Source: Bacteroidota bacterium (GTDB lineage: Bacteria; Bacteroidota; Bacteroidia; UKL13-3). From it: a stretch of DNA of 49,082 nt. The notes beneath the pieces are model-generated. The model did no database searches, was not told the DNA's origin, and saw only the letters and a list, made by a program, of their open reading frames with translations. Each line of letters starts with the position of its first letter. Positions within the stretch are counted from its first letter, which is position 1. Where the stretch lies: contig CANKQY010000008.1 of the NCBI GenBank assembly GCA_947485745.1, forward strand, positions 1 through 49,082, read 5' to 3'. The position numbers and the translations under genes are program-made. Shown piece after piece: positions 44,762 through 49,082 of the stretch.

Positions 44762-44772
44762 AATTATATTGT

Positions 44773-46206
44773 TTAATAAGTATAAAACGAAAACACCCCT
44801 CTTCCCCCATTTGGGAAAACACCTTCTATTGAAACTTGCCCGCGAGCAGATTCTAATGCTCTTATAAGATCCTCCACTTTCTCAAATTCTCTTCTATTTA
44901 CAGAAGTAATAATGAACCCTTCTTGGATTCCCATTTGTGCTGCCCTTCCCTGCCTAATATTGGAAACCCTGTACCCAAAATTGATTCCAAATTTATCTTT
45001 TTCAATTTTTGAAATTGGTTGAAATTCTGCAGCCAAATTTTCAGAAACTACCGTTCCTTTTTTGAGGATAGCATTATTTCCTTCGTTATTAATGAGTTTG
45101 ATGGTACTTAATTCTTCCTTTCCATTTCTTAGGTAAGCAACTGCTATTTTATCGCCAGGTCTAAGGTAAGCAATTTGTTCATCGAAATTAGCCTTACTAT
45201 CAATATTTTTATCATTGATTTTTATAACTAAATCGCCTTGCCTAATACCCGCGAGCTCTGCAGGCCCTTCTGGAAGCATTTTATCAACTAAAACCCCATG
45301 ATTGTCTTTTATTTTTAACCTGGTGGCGCTAGCAGCATCCACATCCTTTACTTCCATTCCCGTAAAGCCTCTTTGAACTTCTTTATATTCAATTAAATCT
45401 TTGACAATTTTAGCTACAATATTAACCGGAATGGCAAATCCATAACCATTGTATGAACCGGTATTGCTGGCTATAGCAGTATTAATGCCAATCAATTTAC
45501 CTTCTAGGTTAACCAAAGCGCCACCACTATTTCCTGGATTAATGGCAGCATCTGTTTGGATAAAACTTTCTATGGGAAACTGGTTATTTACAATATTGAT
45601 ATTCCTTCCCTTGGCACTCACAATTCCAGCTGTAACAGTAGAGGCCAAATTAAATGGGTTACCTACTGCCAACACCCATTCTCCTACTTCAACCAAATCA
45701 GAATTACCTAATACAATGTGTGGTAAAGTTGAACCTTCAATTTTAAGTAAGGCTAAGTCTGTAGATGCATCTGAGCCAATTACGGTAGCCTTAAACGACT
45801 GTTTATTGTTGTTCATGATAACCTCTATCTGATCGGCATTTTTAATTACATGTTGATTGGTTACAATATATCCATCATCAGTTAAAATTACTCCCGAGCC
45901 CGAACTAGCAACTGGCCCTCTCCTTCCAAAGAAATCCATACCACTCCAAAAGTCGTTAAATGGATCTTGATACGCCCTTTGATTGGTTAAAGTTTTGATG
46001 AAAACCACGGTAGGTGTGGAAGCTTTAGATGCATTGATAAAATCTAAACTCGATGCCGATGCACCTATATAGTTTACATTTGAAAAATTAGATTGGTTAG
46101 GATTTGAGGTTTCTAGTACAACTTGTTTTGATTGAAATTGTGCAATTAATATGGCGCCTATTAGACCGCCAAAAAAACCTAAGCTCAAAACTGCTATCTT
46201 ATTCAT
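44773..46206 (-). CDS. htrA: HtrA/DegP family serine protease
   Basis: An envelope protease-chaperone that degrades misfolded exported proteins. A hydrophobic N-terminal segment (residues 5-22) exports or anchors it. The catalytic triad is H119 (TNQHVIKNAD), D150 (DASTDLALLKIE) and S227 (NPGNSGGALVN). Two PDZ domains follow (about 275-375 and 395-475). The 477-residue length fits DegP/DegQ with both PDZ domains. A -7 box is found upstream in the gap to the DUF1573 gene. Confidence 0.95.
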   Translation of the reverse strand: MNKIAVLSLGFFGGLIGAILIAQFQSKQVVLETSNPNQSNFSNVNYIGASASSLDFINASKASTPTVVFIKTLTNQRAYQDPFNDFWSGMDFFGRRGPVASSGSGVILTDDGYIVTNQHVIKNADQIEVIMNNNKQSFKATVIGSDASTDLALLKIEGSTLPHIVLGNSDLVEVGEWVLAVGNPFNLASTVTAGIVSAKGRNINIVNNQFPIESFIQTDAAINPGNSGGALVNLEGKLIGINTAIASNTGSYNGYGFAIPVNIVAKIVKDLIEYKEVQRGFTGMEVKDVDAASATRLKIKDNHGVLVDKMLPEGPAELAGIRQGDLVIKINDKNIDSKANFDEQIAYLRPGDKIAVAYLRNGKEELSTIKLINNEGNNAILKKGTVVSENLAAEFQPISKIEKDKFGINFGYRVSNIRQGRAAQMGIQEGFIITSVNRREFEKVEDLIRALESARGQVSIEGVFPNGGRGVFSFYTY

Positions 46207-46228
46207 AACTACTTTTATTTATGAAGGG

Positions 46229-46236
46229 CAAAAATA
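46229..46236 (-). promoter_or_regulatory. -7 box for the htrA gene
   Basis: On the minus strand it reads TATTTTTG, matching TAnnTTTG, 23 bases before the htrA ATG. No good -33 box is visible, so this is only moderate support for a separate promoter. Confidence 0.42.
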
Positions 46237-46263
46237 TTAAATACTAAAAAAAATAGCCTTAGC

Positions 46264-47388
46264 TTACTCTGTTATGTTAATTTTAATGGTAAGCGTAACC
46301 TCAGAATTATTAGGATCGTTGGTTATCATTTTTATGGTTTTTGAATCTGGTCCGGCCATGTTAACCAAAGAATATTGCACCTTTAATTCAGCAGATTTGC
46401 CTTTGGGTATAACCTTTTGCTCCATTTCTGGGGTTAAACAAGTGCAATTTCTTACTATCTTTCTAATAATTAAATCTTTCTTACCTTTATTGGTTATGGT
46501 AAAAACTGCTGTTGGTGTATTAAAAAGCGGCACATTCCCTAGGTCAACTTCCTTGGATTTCATAATAAGTTTAGGTGCCATTTTTAGGTCTTTTTTACTC
46601 ATCATACTAAAGTCTTCCACAATATTAGCGGTAACAAAAAAGCGCTTAATTGGAAGCGAATCATCATTGGTATAGATGCGAAACTCTTGGCGAATAGGGC
46701 CATATTCAATTGGAACCTTAGGGTAATATTTTAATGGAATTCGCATCTCCGTATTGGGGGGCATATGGTCGTAGGGCCTTGTGGTTAATATGTTTGAAGG
46801 AGTTTCAATTTTATAAACATAAACTTTTTTATTACCCATATTGTACAGGCCTATTTCGGTTGAATCGTACCCATTGCTTTTTACTGCATTAAAATTAAAG
46901 TTATTGGTAACAACAGCAATATTGCCATATTGATATTTGTAGGTTTCAGCAAAGTTGAATTTGGCAGGATAAACATGGCCTTTTATCACCAGGTTATGAT
47001 TTGTTGGAGAGCCATCAGTTTCTACAGTAAGTGTTTTGTCGAATTTACCTTGTCTGCCATCGGGGTCAAAACTTGCACGAATTATCCCTGAATCTCCGGG
47101 ATTTATTGGCGTGCGAGTCCATTCTGAATGGGTACATCCACAAGAAGTTATTACATTAGTTATTTTAATAGGCCCTTTTCCATTGTTTACAAATCTAAAA
47201 TCATGGAAAACCCTACCTCCTTTTTCATTTACGTTCCCAAAATCAAATCGATCATAATCAAACTGTAGAATCCCTTGCCCAACCAAGGGTGTTGTAGCAC
47301 TTGCTGCAGGTTTGTTCTGACCACTTACACTCAAAACTGTTAAGCTTATCGCAAAAAGCACATAAACATATTTTTTTAACATAATCAT
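46264..47388 (-). CDS. DUF1573 secreted protein
   Basis: A 374-residue exported protein. The signal peptide ends near residue 23 (VSG-Q). Two DUF1573 (ASH/MSP-like immunoglobulin) units are seen. The first has FDFGNVNEKGGRVFHDFRFVNNGKGPIKITNVITSCGCTHSEW over successive blocks (residues 46-95), the second VDLGNVPLFNTPTAVFTITNKGKKDLIIRKIVRNCTCLTPE. Each keeps the CxC of the family, as SCGCT and NCTCL. Function is unknown for the family, which is widespread in Bacteroidota as periplasmic or surface proteins. Two ATG codons (47388 and 47382) are possible starts. Confidence 0.9.
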   Translation of the reverse strand: MIMLKKYVYVLFAISLTVLSVSGQNKPAASATTPLVGQGILQFDYDRFDFGNVNEKGGRVFHDFRFVNNGKGPIKITNVITSCGCTHSEWTRTPINPGDSGIIRASFDPDGRQGKFDKTLTVETDGSPTNHNLVIKGHVYPAKFNFAETYKYQYGNIAVVTNNFNFNAVKSNGYDSTEIGLYNMGNKKVYVYKIETPSNILTTRPYDHMPPNTEMRIPLKYYPKVPIEYGPIRQEFRIYTNDDSLPIKRFFVTANIVEDFSMMSKKDLKMAPKLIMKSKEVDLGNVPLFNTPTAVFTITNKGKKDLIIRKIVRNCTCLTPEMEQKVIPKGKSAELKVQYSLVNMAGPDSKTIKMITNDPNNSEVTLTIKINITE

Positions 47389-47440
47389 TTCTTCTTTTTA
47401 ACTTATTTAGGATGGATTCTGCTGCAATATCGTTGCAACT

Positions 47441-48229
47441 TTAACTAATTTCAAACTTATCTGCATCTAAACCAACGGGGAAACTTTCTTTATATTTCTC
47501 CAAAGTATCATAAGATATACTTAATATTTTATTTGCAGCCTCATGCTCAACTGCATATAAAACTTCTCCTAGAGGAGATATTAAACAAGAATCACCAGAA
47601 TGATAAATATCATTTCCATCTTTACCCACTCTATTTACAGCAATAACATAAGCTTGATTTTCAATGGCCCTGGCCAAAGTTAAGGCTTTCCAATGTGCAA
47701 TTCTCTTCTCGGGCCAATTGGCTACAAACAACAATAAATCATAATCAAATTCTTTTGTCTTCCTGATCCAAACTGGAAAGCGTAAATCATAACAGATAAA
47801 TGGGGCAATTTTCCATCCCTTATAATGAACAATCAATCTTTTGTTTCCTTTTTGGTAATGCAATTGTTCTTCACCCATCCTAAACAAATGCGCTTTATCA
47901 TAAAAATATTTATTTCCATTTGGTTCGACCCAAACAAAGCGATTAAAATAATGGCTATTGAATTTTACCAAATGGCTGCCACATATAGCTGCACCAGTTA
48001 ATTGAGCCCATTTCAATAAGTGCTCATGGGTATCATTTTCTATTGTATCCTCAAATATTTCTGGAAGCATGGTAAAACCAGTTGTAAACATTTCTGGCAA
48101 TACAATTAGGTCTATTTCTTTAGGTAAAGAAATTATTTGCTCATGAATGTGTTGAATGTTTGCCGTGTAATCTTCCCATACCAAAGATGTTTGGATTAAG
48201 GCGATGGATAATTCATTTTTTTTATTCAT
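47441..48229 (-). CDS. Nitrilase-family omega-amidase-like hydrolase
   Basis: A 262-residue carbon-nitrogen hydrolase. The catalytic triad is E46 (VLPEMFTTGF), K112 (YDKAHLFRMG) and C146 (PFICYDLRFPVW). The set resembles YafV/omega-amidase, which removes the amide from alpha-ketoglutaramate or alpha-ketosuccinamate in a metabolite-repair and methionine-salvage context. The family includes several substrates, so the specificity is inferred. It is monocistronic, between the DUF1573 gene and the sirtuin gene. Confidence 0.9.
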   Translation of the reverse strand: MNKKNELSIALIQTSLVWEDYTANIQHIHEQIISLPKEIDLIVLPEMFTTGFTMLPEIFEDTIENDTHEHLLKWAQLTGAAICGSHLVKFNSHYFNRFVWVEPNGNKYFYDKAHLFRMGEEQLHYQKGNKRLIVHYKGWKIAPFICYDLRFPVWIRKTKEFDYDLLLFVANWPEKRIAHWKALTLARAIENQAYVIAVNRVGKDGNDIYHSGDSCLISPLGEVLYAVEHEAANKILSISYDTLEKYKESFPVGLDADKFEIS

Positions 48230-48293
48230 AAATTTTAAACCTAAACAAGGCTCAAAATAACAACAATTTGTTCAATTTTTTTAACTCCCATAA

Positions 48294-48998
48294 TTACAAC
48301 ATTTCAAGTAGCATTTTTTCTAATTCAACCATGCCTTCAACTGCTGCTTTTTGGATATGTTGCGTTTGACTATTTCTTATAAAAGGCATTGGTTTAGGGT
48401 CTATGATATACAATGTCTTTTGCTCAGAAAAATACCTAATCAAACCAGCAGCCGGATATACTTGAAGAGAAGTGCCAATAATCAAAAAAACTGTAGCATT
48501 TTTAACCCATTCTGCCGCATGTGGAATCATAGGAACATCTTCTCCAAACCATACAATATTTGGCCTCAATTGGCTGCCCAATTCACACAAATCTCCTATG
48601 TTTAAATCGGCGCCTTTTATAGGATAAATTAAACTAGGATTTTGTATGCTTCTGCTCTCCAAAATACTCCCATGTAAGTGCATGATATTTGAGCTCCCAG
48701 CTCTTTCATGCAAATCATCTACATTTTGGGTAATAATTTGTACGTTAAAATGTTCTTCTAGTTTTTTTAAGCTTAAATGCGCTGCATTAGGAATGGCATC
48801 CAAAACTGCTTTTCTCCTTAAATTATAAAAATTTAGAACCATTAATTTGTCCTTCTGCCAAGCTTCTGGAGTTGCAACATCCTCAATTTTATGTCCTTCC
48901 CAAAGCCCGTCTGTGTCTCTAAAAGTATTCAACCCACTTTCCTGACTTATTCCTGCTCCACTTAAAACAACTAAATTAGGTTTATTTTTGTTTATCAT
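48294..48998 (-). CDS. cobB: NAD-dependent sirtuin deacylase without zinc cysteines
   Basis: A 234-residue sirtuin removing acyl groups from protein lysines. The NAD site is GAGISQESGLNTFRD (residues 14-28), with TQNVDDLHERAG and the catalytic H109 in HLHG. Y58 and R61 in NFYNLRR match the Tyr-x-x-Arg pair that gives SIRT5 and CobB desuccinylase/demalonylase selectivity. The zinc site is absent: where four cysteines are expected (about 115-145) there is only C138. Comparable zinc-less sirtuins occur in Bacteroidota to my knowledge. The start ATG is at 48998. Confidence 0.9.
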   Translation of the reverse strand: MINKNKPNLVVLSGAGISQESGLNTFRDTDGLWEGHKIEDVATPEAWQKDKLMVLNFYNLRRKAVLDAIPNAAHLSLKKLEEHFNVQIITQNVDDLHERAGSSNIMHLHGSILESRSIQNPSLIYPIKGADLNIGDLCELGSQLRPNIVWFGEDVPMIPHAAEWVKNATVFLIIGTSLQVYPAAGLIRYFSEQKTLYIIDPKPMPFIRNSQTQHIQKAAVEGMVELEKMLLEML

Positions 48999-49033
48999 TT
49001 TGTATATATTTACCTGATTATTTGAACTTAAAG

Positions 49034-49041
49034 CAAAAATA
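49034..49041 (-). promoter_or_regulatory. -7 box for the sirtuin gene
   Basis: The minus strand reads TATTTTTG (TAnnTTTG), 35 bases before the sirtuin ATG. The -33 element is unclear, and the window ends 40 bases further. Confidence 0.4.
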
Positions 49042-49082
49042 CCTGTCCTATTGGACGATTATTTCTCTGAACTGCTTGCTAA

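Overview
The window is a 49 kb piece of an AT-rich chromosome (about one third G+C by eye, not computed) from a member of the Bacteroidota. Four things point there: two secreted proteins with C-terminal type IX secretion sorting domains; a TonB-dependent receptor with a carboxypeptidase-regulatory-like N-terminus paired with a DUF4249 lipoprotein; promoters of the TTTG-N20-TAnnTTTG type instead of E. coli-type boxes; and a near absence of Shine-Dalgarno sequences. The order within the phylum cannot be decided from the sequence. No rRNA, CRISPR array, prophage, transposase or integrase was seen. This is mainly ordinary core chromosome with small genes packed on both strands.

Layout. 1-7.8 kb: a secreted M16 protease, a secreted TPR protein, a small helical secreted protein, a type IX cargo protein coupled to a 61-residue cysteine-rich protein, and a decayed M28 peptidase. 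7.8-15.8 kb: gyrA, an M1 aminopeptidase-like type IX cargo, fdhD and parE; neither topoisomerase subunit sits beside its partner. 16-23.6 kb: an OmpA/TPR lipoprotein, a 69-residue gene overlapping ftsE, and a minus-strand run lolD-recQ-GT-GT with coupled or overlapping ends. 23.7-30 kb: M13 and M48 proteases, a fatty acid hydroxylase-like protein, an XRE regulator behind an array of inverted repeats, an SRPBCC/zinc-ribbon/membrane trio and an aldose epimerase-like protein. 30.1-30.5 kb: tRNA-Leu(GAG) and a 46-residue basic protein. 30.5-34.5 kb: arginine decarboxylase divergent from an arginase-type ureohydrolase, then a LuxC-like acyl-CoA reductase divergent from a dicluster ferredoxin. 34.5-40.6 kb: SRAP protein, glycosyltransferase, trpS, a periplasmic protein usually mislabelled asparagine synthetase B, a DUF2520 protein and a small outer-membrane-like protein. 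40.7-49 kb, all minus strand: DUF4249 lipoprotein, TonB receptor, 2OG-Fe(II) oxygenase, HtrA protease, DUF1573 protein, omega-amidase-like nitrilase and a sirtuin.

Functional threads. Envelope proteolysis is heavily represented (M16, M1, M13, M48, HtrA and an M28 remnant). Two genes act on arginine from one divergent intergenic region. Two topoisomerase subunits both end in acidic tails. Type IX secretion and TonB transport mark the cell surface.

The most unexpected signal is not a gene. The palindrome GGTTYRAACC occurs ten times, in different reading frames of unrelated genes and once in a leader, far above a rough chance expectation, with many one-mismatch relatives. Second is a helically phased array of TTAC-N4-GTAA-like repeats in front of the XRE regulator. 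Promoter, terminator and start-codon calls come from reading the sequence by eye.
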